Below the pieces are notes generated by a model that saw only the letters and a list, made by a program, of their open reading frames with translations, searched no databases and had not been told where the DNA came from. DNA of 64,000 nt from Glandiceps talaboti (taxonomy: Eukaryota; Hemichordata; Enteropneusta; Spengelidae). This document shows, in pieces, positions 1 through 13,966 of the stretch; position 1 is the stretch's first letter; each line of letters begins with the position of its first letter. The DNA is taken from contig NC_135563.1 in the NCBI RefSeq assembly GCF_964340395.1, positions 12,261,651-12,325,650 of the forward strand, in the 5' to 3' direction. The position numbers and the translations under genes are program-made.

Positions 1-40
1 CATACATACATACATACATACATACATACATACATACATA
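1..40. repeat. (CATA)n microsatellite, cut by window edge
   Basis: Ten perfect CATA units at the left edge; the array continues outside the window. Confidence 0.98.
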
Positions 41-536
41 GTTGCTGATAGGAGAACTAAATATAATAAAGAAGGCGCAAAGCAAGGTAGTCAGGGACAG
101 GAGAGAAAGACAATGATTTATACGTTCTTTGTAAATGACAGGCTTGAAAATGTCAAGGTATTTCTTGTTAATAAGATTCTCGTCTTGGCCATACTAAGGG
201 TCATTGAGAAAACCAATAATGTACAGGAGAATAAACTAAATGGAGGTCGAAATTCACGGTCAATGACAAGCACCTACTCAAGTAGTTGCGATATAAATAC
301 TGCATACTGGTGATAACACTCACCTTTGCGCATATCGTAAAATTTTATGTTCAGAGTTACTTCCATGTGTTTTTTTACTTTTAACGATGATTGAAATTCA
401 ATAAACCTAATTACTTAAAACGACTTTCCTGTTGACTAACCTTTGAATAAAAGAAAGCAGAACAACTGATGGTGAGTTGCGCCTTATTCTGCTAAACATG
501 CTCTTCAGTAGTGTAGTTGTCCTGTCCAACATCAAT
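41..536. other. No gene seen
   Basis: AT-rich unique-looking sequence. One 66-codon frame (113-313) has no recognisable domain and is within chance expectation. Confidence 0.6.
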
Positions 537-561
537 ACTATATACATACACATATACATAT

Positions 562-618
<57 letters not shown>

Positions 619-633
619 CGCACACATGCACAC

Positions 634-703
<70 letters not shown>

Positions 704-722
704 ATATATATACATATACATA
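537..722. repeat. Compound (CA)n-(TA)n-(TG)n microsatellite
   Basis: A CA run (564-616), a CACATGCACACAG bridge, a TA run (637-673) and a TG run (673-700), with irregular ends. CA and TG are complementary, so the array is one large potential hairpin centred on the TA tract. Reading frames here are repeat artefacts. Confidence 0.95.
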
Positions 723-1186
723 GAGTTTCATTCTTCTTTCGCCAAGTAGAGTGCTCATTCACCTTGGAGAGCATACTATATATAAAATGAAAGAAGGCGA
801 GTATGATATTACATTATGGATTTACGCTACAGACCGTTTCACCACAAGGATCTTCAGGGTTTTAACCCCACACTCACTCCCCGTACTTCAACATCAAATT
901 ACTATCTCTTTGCAGAAAGAATTTGTCGATTAACATAGTATTTAGTCCAGTGACACCACTCCCGCAAGATTGTCAGAATGGCTTTGATTGAGCAACAACA
1001 TTGGTCACCTAAATGTATCTGATGTTTGTAGGCGATTTAATAAAGGTCAGATGTCACTGCTATGCAATGAACTAAAATAGTCATGATCTTACAGTTATCA
1101 AAACTATAGCAACCATTATTATCAACATATCATTACCACTGTTCTCTGATCTTATTGTCAAAGTCATTGTCATTTAAACACGGTAT
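723..1186. other. No gene seen
   Basis: Non-coding, AT-rich. No repeat or motif stands out. Confidence 0.6.
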
Positions 1187-1267
1187 TCACCACCACCACC
1201 ACCATCATCAACATCACCAAAATCACCACCACCACCACCACCGCCGCCGTCGTCGTCGTCGTCGTCG

Positions 1268-1308
<41 letters not shown>

Positions 1309-1311
1309 TTC

Positions 1312-1357
<46 letters not shown>
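1187..1357. repeat. Mixed triplet array (ACC, GCC, GTC, ATC)n
   Basis: The triplet changes along the array from ACC to GCC to GTC to ATC by single transitions, with a short CTT interruption near 1308-1313. It reads as poly-His and poly-Arg on one strand and poly-Met on the other. I see no surrounding exon signals, so I treat it as a microsatellite rather than coding sequence. Confidence 0.93.
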
Positions 1358-1805
1358 ATTATGAAATATATCCATTCATCTGATTAGTGACGCAGGTTCT
1401 GTCCTCTTAGTTCTATATTTTCGTTACAAAACCATCCGAGTGCCAATGCCTTGTTGTTTGTCAATCCTGATGGAATTTGCTTTAAAACATCAAACTCTGA
1501 CAATATGTCCTCGTCATGATGAGTAATCTATGCTGTGCAATTGACTGATTTCCATTCACGCTAAGTAGTCGTTGTAGAATATACTTTGATATGTTTAGTT
1601 TCTATATTAACCACTTTGTTTAAAGTTCTCAGCATTGTGATGTACGGACAATGTCCTTTATAGTTTAAAGTCTGTAAATACAATACAGAAGAAGTATTAC
1701 TTCCACTAGTTCATGTCCGCAACTACTTTGTTGCTTAAGCATCGATGCGACATTTGAGAAGATTAAATTCAAGGTCACTTATCGTTCACTGTTCAGAGAG
1801 ATGTG
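1358..1805. other. No gene seen
   Basis: Non-coding, AT-rich sequence between two microsatellites; nothing recognisable. Confidence 0.6.
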
Positions 1806-1826
1806 ATACATACACACACATACATA

Positions 1827-1857
<31 letters not shown>

Positions 1858-2113
1858 CATGCATACATACATGCATACATGCATACATACATACATACAT
1901 ACATACATACATACATACATACATACATACATACATACAAAGTCATACATACACACACATACACACATACATACATACATGTATACATACATACATACAT
2001 ACATACATACATACATACATACATGCAGACAGGCAGGTAGGTAGGAAGACATGCATGCATACATACATACATACATACATACATACATACATACATACAT
2101 ACATACATACATA
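1806..2113. repeat. (CATA)n array with CATG, CACA and CAGG/TAGG islands
   Basis: About 300 bases of CATA interrupted near 1940-1980 by CACA units and near 2025-2050 by CAGGCAGGTAGGTAGG. All units have CATA polarity on the plus strand. Confidence 0.97.
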
Positions 2114-5100
2114 AACACACATCTATATCAAACTTGCCACACTTCGTCAGCAATACTCATATACAGGTTGTTTGACACGTATGACATATTTACCCGATGG
2201 TCATATTATTATGGTATAATTAAAACGACAAGTAACGTTACGGAATTTGATCTTATTATTTGAAGTTAAGGGAGATTGTTTAGTTAGTGTCGGCGACATT
2301 GTAAAAGAAATCCCCCAAATGCATTTGTTGCCCCTGGTCGAATGCTTGAAGACGGCATAACATAAATAAAAAATGTACAATTGATAGCTGTCATCGCTGA
2401 TCTCTCACGATTGACACACATTCCCATTAAAATGTGCTATTTTGTTAATCCATGGCTCAGTAATTCAGGATATTGCCTTTTGGGGGGAAATCTATAGAGA
2501 ATGACTCATCTTCGCTCTACGACACTCGTAAGATTTATCTCGGTTTATATGTTAAACTTATTTGCGAGAATTATATTTAGGAAATGCAGTCCCTGCTCAG
2601 ACATTGAAAACACATTCATTTAGTTCCATGAATTAGTGTCGCATAATAGCATATGCTGATGATTTATGACGTCATAAACATACCCTAGCAAATAGACCGA
2701 AATATTTGAAAATAGCTGAAGGCCTTTTCGTGGTTTGATCGTTGGCTTAGCAGTAGGTCAATACTTAACAAGCTTTCTTGGTGTTTTGAAATTTCATTAC
2801 TACCCCTTTTCAATGAATTGTTACAACCAGTTGAAGAATTCGTCACTACATCATTTACAGCCTATTTCAACAAACCTTGCCGAAACAGTATATACAACAT
2901 ATGTATTTTTATTTTGGTTCATACAATGTTGGTGGATGATAAGGACAACACTTCAGATACGCATGCGCAGACTCTACAAATGAAAACAATAAAGTCCCAG
3001 ACTTCAGTTACTGTGGTGGTAAAAAAGTGTCGCAATTATACATCAGTGACGCACTCTGTTTCGGCGAGGTTTGGCGACATTGGAAAGTTTCTGCACAGGG
3101 TGTCAAGGTTTTGCAGTCTCCGTGCCAAGTTTTGCTTCCACTCCCAGCAATAAAGTACCCACAGTATAACAAGTGCTAAAATATTATAATTTTAATATAC
3201 TGTAAGTGTTAGTTTTTATGGAACATTTTCCTACACTATGCCCAAAGCAGTTCTTTACAATTACTCCCCAGCAGAAACCGATAACGGCACAACCCTTTAT
3301 TCTTCCACAACCTTATAATGTCCTGCCGGATCATAACCTAATGATTCCGTAGTCTATAATGGTAACATTAATTGTCACTTGAGTTGGCAGTGCTTCACAG
3401 GAAATGACGTGGGTGCCCACTTTACCTAGAAAGTCAACCAATTTGAAATTTAGGTAAAATTTACGCCACAAGAACCCTATTGATTAAAATAGTGTATTTT
3501 GTAGAGATTTCGATGTGTATTTGGCACAATGCACAGTCAACCAATAAATGTTCAATAAAACCACCATGTTGTAATTAAAATATAACTTTTATTCAACTAA
3601 TTCTTTGGTTGAGTCGTCACCAGAGTTAAGAACGCTCGGTGAGATCGTTTGTATCACGTGGAATGGACTCTATTCTTGTTCATTCTATTAACTATTAGAA
3701 GATCTCAATTCTATCCAGGATTCCGTGACGTGTGTACAAGAAGAGATTTGTTGATCCGCTTAAAATAATCAACAGCACTTTCCATTGATTTGAAGTTAGG
3801 AGCAAATCAGACGAGAATATCTGTCGAACGGGCTTCAATATACTTTCTCTAGTATTCACAATAAAGTCAATTTTTCAAATGGCTTTCTCTGGTGTGTTTG
3901 AATAATATCATTGAGGATGTTATCTCAATGATCACAACATTAATATTCTGTCAAACATGCTCTAAAAGTTCTAGTGTCGGGGCTGTATGTCAGTACTAAA
4001 AGACTTGTGTAGCACTATGGGGCTTTCGAACACTCCATTCGATGTTATTGACCGCTATGGATAAGGCTACTGATAACATTGTGCATCGGACTGAGCATTA
4101 ATCTCTCTACTTTATTAGATTTTACAAAACTACAACAACATGCTATCATTCGATGTAACATAATCTGCTTACACGCCAGGGTTTGCATCAAGACACGAAA
4201 CAGTAGGAGATGTCTACAATTAAGATATATGTTGTACGCACATCTTCAACAATTGCTATTTTGAGTACCCAAAAGTAGTTATCTATTGCCCTCAGTGTGT
4301 ATCAAGATGCCGTGAATGATTGTAAATAGTACAGAATAACGAAGCACTGAAGTTTTTTTTTATTGCTTGCGTGTTTCGGGATGGCCGTAAGTAGAAATGT
4401 CACCACCACAATTGACGTGTAATGCCATTGGCAAGAAACCTTTCACCCGGAATATTGTTATTCTAGTTTAAACTAACTTCTATTTTCTAAGCGGCGTCCA
4501 AATTTATTCAGCTGTTACAAGTATAATAATATATACGTGTCTCTTCGCAATTTAGCTGCATTTCATTTACAAAAATATTGATTGTATACTTTGCAAACGA
4601 GTTGAATAATTGCATGACAAACTATACATGACAAAATGATATATTCCATTACATGCATATAGACATCAATATGTACTCCGAACATGCAAACACTGCAGGT
4701 ATTCCCCATCTTAATAACGTTACACAGTTTTCTACACAGGCAGTTGCCTAAGAGCATAGCCAAGGATTAACCTATCTGCCCAACAATGGCAAACTAAAAT
4801 ATGCGACAAAGTTCCCCGGATCAGAACCTAGCTGACAAAATAATAAAGATAACTATTTCTAGTATATCTTAACCTATAAAGTTGATACTTGATATCAAAA
4901 ATCAACACATAGAATCGCACCCCTTGTGTGCTTGGGTATGAAATTAGGTGTCATATCATGTTAGTCGACATACAGTTGAGACGATTATTAACCATTTGAG
5001 TATAATACATATTCCCAGGAATACGATTTAAAGTACAGTTTATTGATGCAAGACACAGCCTACAGGTGAGATGTACTCAATGATGCTTACAATTTCAAGG

Positions 5101-8078
5101 AAAATTCGTTTTTTCCACTCAATGATAATGCAATTGGATGTCTTCCACATGGGAATTTAGTTAATTAAGTTGATGTTGAGAACCGAGGTTGTCAACAAAG
5201 ACGTTCGAAATATGAAGATTCATTGTATGCACCTTTGAACTTGTGCGCTCAACCATGACAAAAACATGTCTTAATATATATATCAGACAACCAGTTTCAT
5301 TGCATACATTCTCTGGAGTCATCTATCCACAATATCACTCACTATAGAGGCAAGCGGTCTATTGTAGAAGCTAAAAAGGAGTGCATATTAGACATATTTT
5401 GTTCAAACTTCTGACAGGTCTAGTATGTTATTTATTTATTTGCCGAGTCTTAACTGTCTCGCTTTTAGCATTCTTTTCATACTGGGGTGATGAAAGGTCG
5501 ACCCTCTCCTTGACCGAGACCATTGCACATTAGCCTTATCCAAGGACATACTCCTGAATGCACACATGGTGTACTTTGCAGAGAAAACAATATTTCAAAA
5601 CCTAACACTTCAGTTACAACCATAAGCAGTTTATAGTTTGAAGTTTGAATAATACTATAAGAGATAGTTTGCCTTTGATAAATACACATTCTAAGCCAGT
5701 ACTAGACACGTATGACCTTGTCATACGTAGCTTAATTGACTGCAGTTGTTAACTTTAATCTGACCTCTAAATGTTACCAAAATATTGCCTCAACTCGTCT
5801 GAAAGATGACCTTGTAATTTTACTAATCAGTTCCAGCGATCGGCACTGAACTTGACACATCTGGATTTGATTATCTTAGGATATTTATAGCTCCTTCTCT
5901 AATGAAGTTATTGTAGTTTGAATCTGATCAGTAAAGTTCAAGTGAAGGCCATTCCATGTTCTTGCGATTATTTTCAATTTGCTGTCAAATGGATTCTCTT
6001 TCCTGAAAACAAATTGACAATATCTCTTTGTCTCTTGTTATTATCCCCATTACGATTTTACGTTGACAAATGGATATCGTTCGAAAGCCTAAAGCGCTTC
6101 ATCTTGACCTAGTGAAATTAATTATAGTCTAAATTATACATTACTACCTCCGCCCCTACCCCGATAGAATTATTTGATTAACTGGAAATTCGCATCTTCA
6201 TCTCAAGACCCAAGACATTGAAATTGATACATCTCAATTCAATTATAGTTTGTTATTTTTGAAGATGAATTTGATCAGAATCCGGATATTAAGACAGGAA
6301 AATGGTTTAGCTTATCTATTCATCTCCATAGCGGTCGAACAGTGTGGCTTGGTATTAGGTGATGTATTTGAAAGATGAGTTCACTACGGTATGTTGAGCT
6401 ATATAGCTATGAAGCTATATATATTTATGAATATCACAAATGCTTTTAAATAAGCTATTTGTTCAAATGTAATCTAAGTGTAAATCGTGGCTACAAAGCA
6501 CTAAACATTCTTTACAAACACAAATTGAAAAAAGGAACAAATTGCGTATCACACAGTCTGGTATAACTAACAGCATCATTATTATTACTAATATACTCAT
6601 AATAGAAACCAGGTTCATCTGGTTCAGAAACAAACTGTCTTCTGGATCAACAAAAGACTTACTAACCTTGCTACATTAAAGTACAATTTTATATTATCCT
6701 TCTAAATTGAGAACCACTAAGGTAGCTTACGCAAAGAAAATATAGCAACATTGGTAAGATTTTGGACGCTTCAGACAATTAAATGTTGCAGTACGATTTT
6801 TTGTGCGAATTCAGACAACGTTCTGGTTCAAATTAAGTTTCCATATGCTAAGAAACAGTTTTACCTGACACAATTTGATGTTAAAGACCACATTGCCTCC
6901 GGTTGTTTTGACAGTTGGGTTCTTCATTATTCCATTAGTATCAGGTACATGAACGAAACAACCTGATACGTCTACAATTTATCATATGTTGTTATTTGTG
7001 GCTGCGGTCTTTTTATGGCGGCATTGGAGTTGAGGTACATGTAGATAGGGATCAGATGAAGGTCGTAATATACATTAATGAAGAAATGTGTTCATCATAT
7101 CTGACCCATTTTCGTTAAGTTTTACTCAAAGTAAATTGTAGATTTAACAACCAGATAGTTCTAGAAAGTCACGTTTCTCAACTTCCCATCTTACCAGGCA
7201 CAGACACTAAATTTGATATTTCCTCAATTTCTATTTTAGGGACATCAATAACTAGTTCTTGCAACGATGAAATCGTTCTAGAAATGTACACAGGGTTAAT
7301 TAGGGTCTCACAAACAGAGTTCAAAAATTGTGTTCATATTTTTTCTCACATACGTTTTAAATACATGAAATGACATGAAAGAACATCAGCGGTTAAGTTT
7401 TAGTCTTTATTAAAATTCATTCATGATAGGTACTGATTCATGACGTTAAACATCTTGGTATCAACTATTTTTCATTTCCGTTTGATAAACGAGTTCAAGT
7501 GCAGCTCTAATTAGATAGCTAGCTTAACAAAGTCAAGATGGCCTGAGTTGCTGAAAAATATAGTTTCTAGAAATTTTTAACGTATTTTGCAATAATGTAT
7601 ATCTGATTTAAAGGGGAACACATATGAACAGGTATGGAAATGTAATAGATGAACAATATATGGTAATGATTTTATCTGAAGGACAGGTACTCAGCAGTCA
7701 TAGATATTCCTATTTTCTGAAAGAACAATACAGGTGAAAATGAGTTTCAATGTTAGTATTTCTTGGCAATCGAGCGGGGTCTAAGTAATATGAAATCATG
7801 AAATGACTCTCCACAACACAAAGTTTGTAAAAATACCTAACATTCCCCTTTGAAAGGTCAGAGGGCATTATAAATATAGTCATTCTTGTGAATTGCATAC
7901 ATCAAGAAGTTATTTTAAGCCTAGAGCTGTTTATAGATTGCTATGAAGTATGAAATTTAATGGAAATTTGAAAGAAAATGATTTTATTTTCTCTCTTTGA
8001 AAGACTTAAGCTCTAAGGCAAGTTAATTACGTTTCGTTTCTCAGTCATATATATCAGCAAGGGGTTGTAATGTATTGA

Positions 8079-8082
<4 letters not shown>
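2114..8082. other. Gene-free stretch, about 6 kb
   Basis: No recognisable gene, RNA or long array. Small items: a palindromic CGCATGCGCAG near 2959, a TGACGTCA at 2667-2674, a perfect 9-bp hairpin with a 3-base loop at 5708-5728, and a short AGCTATAT palindrome near 6395-6420. Open frames up to 111 codons (2818-3153) show no domain and fit chance. Confidence 0.6.

Positions 8083-8145
<63 letters not shown>
8083..8145. repeat. (TA)n microsatellite
   Basis: Uninterrupted alternating TA for about 63 bases. Confidence 0.98.
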
Positions 8146-8147
<2 letters not shown>

Positions 8148-9401
8148 CAGACCCCGGGAGGTCAAGTACAGTTGTTTATAGTAGCAATCACTTTATTGCT
8201 GATACATCAAATGCTTTCATGCAAAAGTACTGAACCACAGCAAGAACCAATTACAGTACTTCGTAGACACGTAGTGAATCTATGACGTCAACATAAGCTC
8301 TAATGGGCAATAATTGATTATGTGACCTATACAATTGAAATTGTCCTTTTTTCATATTTTTATTTCTACCTTGCACATTAACATGTAAGAAAAGAAGAAG
8401 AAGGAGAGTTAAGTTTCTACTGATACAGCGTATAAATAGAGCAGCAGGCCTGCTCAGATGGCGAACCACAGATGGTGAACATATATACCATGTACTATAA
8501 ATAAGGACAACTTGTTTTCAAATTTCTTCTAGATCTGAATTTTCAACCCCGTGTCACATACAGAAAAAAACATTAAACTTGAAACATCTTGAATCAATTA
8601 TCTTCAGTTGTTTTAGGTGGGCAGCTCTGACAAGGTTAACTATAGCCACTCACGTAAATCGTTTTAACCCTGCAGTGCTGACGTACTATTACTACTAAGT
8701 GTTTTGAAAATAAACACTTAGTGCTGTCAAAGAGATATATCCAACTGTGTACAAATTATAGCGCACACATACATGTATCACACCGGACAAACACTATCAA
8801 ATTAAGATATGCTGAACTGTCTATAATTCACAAACATATTTTGAGATCGCCATATCCGGAAGTCACAGCAGATTGACAGAAATAGGCATCTATTTGAATT
8901 ACTCTATTAGCATCAAGAGACAATGCAGGGTATCAAATTAAGGTGTGTATATCATTAACTAAGCTGTTGTGGAGGACGTCATTTCTAATTAACTGAGATA
9001 ATAGTACAGGTTATTAGGGACGTAAACACGAAATCAATATCACTAAATAAATATTTGCAGCTCAAATTTTTGATCACCAATCTTGTGAGACAAGGGATAT
9101 AACATTGCCCCTAATCCCTATTACGAGGAACCTATGCTATGTCACGAACTAAGTCAGTGTTAGGGAAGTCATTTCTAATTAACTTAAGATAATGATATTG
9201 ATTTTATTAGGATTTAGAAACCAATATCAGATTCTCTAAAATAACAGTGCAAGTCACCTTTATCACTCATGAGATTTCAGTGCCATTAGTTGTAGGTGGA
9301 TATTTATATATATATAACACTTTGAGGGCACTAGTAAACGTCTATTATCTCTAGGGCTATTCAATTTGGTATCTTGAATTTCACCAACATAAAAGTACAA
9401 A
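8146..9401. other. Gene-free stretch
   Basis: Apart from the 190-bp-offset repeat at 8957-9234, nothing recognisable. A 72-codon minus-strand frame (8251-8469) has no domain. Confidence 0.6.
8957..9234. repeat. Direct repeat with 190-bp offset
   Basis: AACTAAG and the 17-base exact match GTCATTTCTAATTAACT occur at 8957/8978 and again at 9147/9168, exactly 190 bases later. Both are followed by GATAAT-type sequence and by a region containing AATCAATATCA or CCAATATCAG. This looks like one old tandem duplication. Confidence 0.6.
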
Positions 9402-9459
9402 TACATGCACACACACACACACATACATACATACATACATACATACATACATACATACA

Positions 9460-9493
<34 letters not shown>

Positions 9494-9659
9494 CATACAT
9501 ACATACATATATACATACACACACGCGCATACATACATACATACATACATACATACATACATACATACATACATACATACACACACACATACATACATAC
9601 ATACATACATACATACATACATACATACATACATACATACATACATACATACATACATA
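9402..9659. repeat. (CATA)n array with CA and TATA islands
   Basis: About 255 bases. CATA predominates, with CACACA at the left end, TATATA near 9487-9510, CACACACGCGC near 9518-9528 and a second CACACA near 9578. Polarity is CATA on the plus strand throughout. Confidence 0.97.
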
Positions 9660-10322
9660 AAATTTGAATATTTTGTTTGGGTGTAGGAGTACATTGCTTC
9701 AACATTTGATATCCTTTGCTAAACATCAACAGGCTACCAGTTAAGTAGTCTGTTAAAGTACGTGTACCTGCATTTCTAATTGCTTTCTTTGTTCACAACG
9801 AATTTGTATCCAATTAATTTTTTACGGACTTTACAGGTTTCTCTTAATTGATAATGTTTAATACTATAGGCCATGCAAATATACGCCATGTTATTTCGGT
9901 AACTATATGGTGTATAACAAGCAAGATGGTATTTTAGTATTCATAAATAATATCGAAATGGAGTAGTTAGCTTTCAAACTCTCTTTACATTTCATATTTT
10001 TGGTAGACTGCGTCAGAAAAGTGAAATATTTACTGGTATTAGAAGAAAGCATCATTAACAATGTGCACTAATAAAGGTAGGATAACATGCTAAATATATT
10101 ACAGTGTAACGTGTACTAAACCCGGGATATGAAATATGTTTAGGTTTAATTAAAGCTGCACTAGATGCAACTGCAACATTTTTGTAATGAAGTTGTTTTG
10201 TGAGATGACATATATTCATAATATTGTAAACCCTGGACAATAATGAATCACCTGTGGATGGTACATATATTTGTGAAGTGGTTCACAATGTAGGGTGTTA
10301 TATATCCAATCAAATTGATCAT

Positions 10323-10325
<3 letters not shown>
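9660..10325. other. No gene seen
   Basis: AT-rich non-coding sequence without recognisable features. Confidence 0.6.
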
Positions 10326-10372
<47 letters not shown>

Positions 10373-10520
10373 ACAATGACAAAAACAATAATAACGTAAC
10401 ATTGCATCAAATACAACAACACAATCTAATAGCATTACCATCATTATGTTTGCCATCGTCATCACCACCATGATCCCCCCCCTCTCACCACCACTACCAC
10501 CATCACCACAACTACCACCA
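10326..10520. repeat. (AAC)n microsatellite and degenerate (CAC)n tract
   Basis: Perfect ACA/AAC triplets at 10327-10370, a 90-base mixed spacer with ACAATGACAATGAC, then a degenerate CAC-rich tract with a run of C near 10475-10520. Confidence 0.9.
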
Positions 10521-13500
10521 TAGGAATACCTCGGTACAAATATCACAGTGCATTACGATATTATTTGTAAGATCAGCGAGACTGAACTTTTCTTAAGAGC
10601 AATTTTTATTGCTAGCATACGATTTAATATCCGTTATAGTAAGATATATGTGGCCATTGTCAATAAATTGTTCAAATCATGGACTTAAATAAATGATGAC
10701 AGGCAGAACACACTCGATCAAAATTACATGTTGATGTTGTAAGCACACAATATCCGCTAAATGAAGCTTATCCACGCACAACTTTTAAAACGTTATAATG
10801 TTTATGTTTGGTGTGTGATTGTATTCTATGACCCCATATAAGACTTCACTGAGATTCCAATCAATGAATTCCCAACACCAAATTGCCTTTGGTTAATACC
10901 TGTAATTATAAGAAACTCATGGCTGGCTCTTCGATATTTAATATGTTCATATCTGACCCAGTGTTTTTTGCAATCAATTCTATATGAAAGTTCATTCATG
11001 TACCAATATGTAATTTGTGCGAATGGCGTTTCATCAAAAACTCACTGTACAAGGTTAGCAATTTGCTAAATTATTTTCTTGCAAAGCGTGAATTAGTCAG
11101 TAAAACGTATCGTTTAAGTCGCTTAGATAAGCATTTGAAAGTTCACCTTTGCCCAGATGGCAACTGTTAATTGCGTTTGTCACTTCCCATTCACACCGTT
11201 AAAATGGAAGTGTTCGTAACTTTAACTTGAGTAAAATCTCGCCTTGAGGCTATTCTATTCGGCTCTAATTGTTTCATGCATGGCTTGCAAAGGTATTGAG
11301 GGAACCTGATGTTAATGGAAAACCCACATGTCAATTATAGCGATTTGAGTAAGACTCAACTTATCGTTAGGTTTCTAGCCTGGTCTCCAAGTCCATTTAT
11401 CACGTCAACTAGCAACGATCTTTGCCAGCTGTTCCATCATTTCCCTGTGCTTTATCATGAATGTTGATTATCCTGTATATAAATGCATGGCACTTTTCCT
11501 ATACGCAGATACAGTAAACATCATGTAATCTTCCAGCTTTTTTTCGCGACATACACTATATCTCCTTGTATACTTAACTTCAGTTTCTCTGAAATGTCAT
11601 CAACCGCGCTTTAGCTTGCAACCTCAATGCACAAGAAGTCAAATACTCGTTCCCGAGTTCTTCTTGGACACAACAAGTCTTTTATTTCACGTGCTAAGAA
11701 CGAAGTCAAGAGGTACCATATTCATATACATAGTCTAGCAAGAAGAAACTGTAACAGTTACAATTCGCTAGCGCATCTACACCATTTTCTGTCCAGATGT
11801 TTTGATTCAACGAATGTATATAACCTAATTAATCTAATGAGGTTAGAGTTGGGCTTATCGTATATTAAATATCGAAGTGTATAATCAATACAAATGTGCC
11901 TGCAGATATTTTGGAAAATGTAAAGATAAGTATTACCTAGGAAAGGTCATCGTGATGTCTGAAGGCAACGGCCATTCATCTAATACTCAAGGTGTTGAGT
12001 TATCAAGTGTCGTGAAAAGTCAGAGCCAATTACATGCTTTCGAAAGATGTTTGCACAGTTATGACCACGTGGTTTGATTTGACTATTTTTAAATTCACTA
12101 CACTCCGTCTCCGCAATATACATCTTGGTGAAAGTAACACACATTTCGGGGGGGGGGGGCAATTTTGCCACACAAGATATATGTATAGATGCCATTGATA
12201 CAAAATATTCCAGTGGATTAAATTAGGTTCCTGTTTGATTTCTTACAAATGTACACTCTTTCAGAAACAAATACACAATTGGCATTACAATCAAGATAAA
12301 TCTAGACCGTGATTTTGTTTTTACCCCAAATACATGACCCTAATAAACTTACGTAGTTCAGGTACATATGGTGAGGCATGCAGGTTGGTTTCATCGGATT
12401 AAAAGGATTCTTTACAAATGTTCCTGCCAACCGTGGATATTCTATAACATGATTCCCGGAGGCAGTTTGTTGAACTGAGATACAGCTGGTTAGTGAATAC
12501 CATTAGTGACAACCTGAGATTTTAAACACAATGGGGTCATGACGTTGGTTTTCAGTCTGTTTACTTTTCAAAACATGCATGATAAGGTTGGCAAAGTCAG
12601 TTTTCTTCCGGTGGGCCAGGGTTCGTTTTAAATTCGTTGATATGTGAGGTATGCCTTCACAAATCACATATACTATATCGTACTTATATGAACAAACGAA
12701 GAGTAGTTGATGACAACGGTTAGCAAAACACTGAAAAATTGCATATCGGATCACATTCTATAAGACATGACTGGTGTTATTACAGCACTTAGTCGTTCTT
12801 TACTCGATCACTGCAGTTTACATACTATGCACGTTTTCATCCACTCAGTCACCCACGCAAACGCGTAAATGCGTATCGAAAAAGAGTATCGCTTCGCCAA
12901 AAGACCAATTTCACCCGATTGTGGTATTCTCTATATATTAACACACACCTCACATATAATGTATAGTAAACTGTGAGACACAATTCATCGGAGCGTCCAT
13001 AATTACTAGCTAGAGAAGAGACAGCTCTAAATTTATCACGTCACATCACATGAAGTACACACGACTCTCTGACATTTCTCCTAAACTTCATTACCTTCCC
13101 TAATATTACTTATCAAACCACTTTAGCTTCCACATTAGATCAATAAATGTTCCATGATTTAATACCAACCGACTCGTTTTACAGTTTCGGAAATATTGGC
13201 TAGTCGTAAATGTTTTATTTACCTAAACAAACGACAGCGCTGGTGATAATGAATGACGCTTAATTTGGCCTTTAGCTTGTACTTAGCTGAGGTGTTTTGT
13301 ATGCTATACGACTTTTTCATCGATAATTAACATCCGGGGATCACACATTGCGTTTAAAATGAAGTCTCTAAGGAAAGCACTAATCAATACGTCGTTGTAC
13401 CATGTAGAAAGTATAATTTAGTAAACTTAAGGAAGTTAATGGAAATGTACGATTTGGGATTTGTCAGAAACCGATTATTTGCGAGACCTAACAGGCAAAA

Positions 13501-13874
13501 GTGAGAAGCTTTTTTTAGACAATTTCCTCGTGGAAATTAGAGGATTTGGTGGATGAAAAGTGAAACAACAAATACCATCCTGATGCACACAAGTCGGTGA
13601 TGGTATTAATTGAAAGGGCAAATGAGACTCAATAAGCAATAGGAAAAGTGTTGATTGCACTGATATTAAACTCAATAATCATTTGCCCACAATAACACTT
13701 GCCTGGCACGCTATTGGCAATTAAGATTTATACAGAAGATCAACCGTTGAATATGATATCGAAAGGCACCCAGGTGCTGCAAACTGTCGCTTACATTATC
13801 AACCATGAATTGGAAAGTAGCAATGATTTTTCATTAACTATCATCATGATATAAAGAAACATAGATATATAGAT
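10521..13874. other. Gene-free stretch
   Basis: No gene or large repeat recognised. A run of 12 G (12148-12159) is the main feature. Small frames of 66-85 codons at 11627, 11877 and 12503 lack domains. Confidence 0.6.
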
Positions 13875-13882
13875 ATAGATAT

Positions 13883-13962
<80 letters not shown>
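13875..13962. repeat. (TA)n microsatellite with GATATA lead-in
   Basis: Begins with AGATATAGATATAGATA and becomes pure TA from about 13885. Its right end touches the perfect 23-bp hairpin. Confidence 0.97.

Positions 13963-13966
<4 letters not shown>

Noticed and set aside
1187-1357. Coding poly-His/Arg tract of a nuclear protein
   Set aside because: The frame ends at once on either side of the triplet array and no exon-like flanking sequence is visible.
1806-2153. Long Tyr/Cys/Met/Val or His/Thr/Tyr/Ile reading frames over tetranucleotide arrays (also at 9263-9729, 26405-26760, 30438-30781, 35489-35983, 41382-41733)
   Set aside because: These are translations of CATA/TATG repeats, which contain no stop codon in several frames on both strands. 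They end soon after the array ends and carry no domain.
2667-2674. TGACGTCA (cAMP-response element), also at 16491-16498
   Set aside because: Two 8-base palindromes in 64 kb are near chance, and no gene lies nearby.
2818-3153. 111-codon frame as a gene
   Set aside because: No recognisable domain and an overlapping frame of similar quality (2735-2983) argue for chance.
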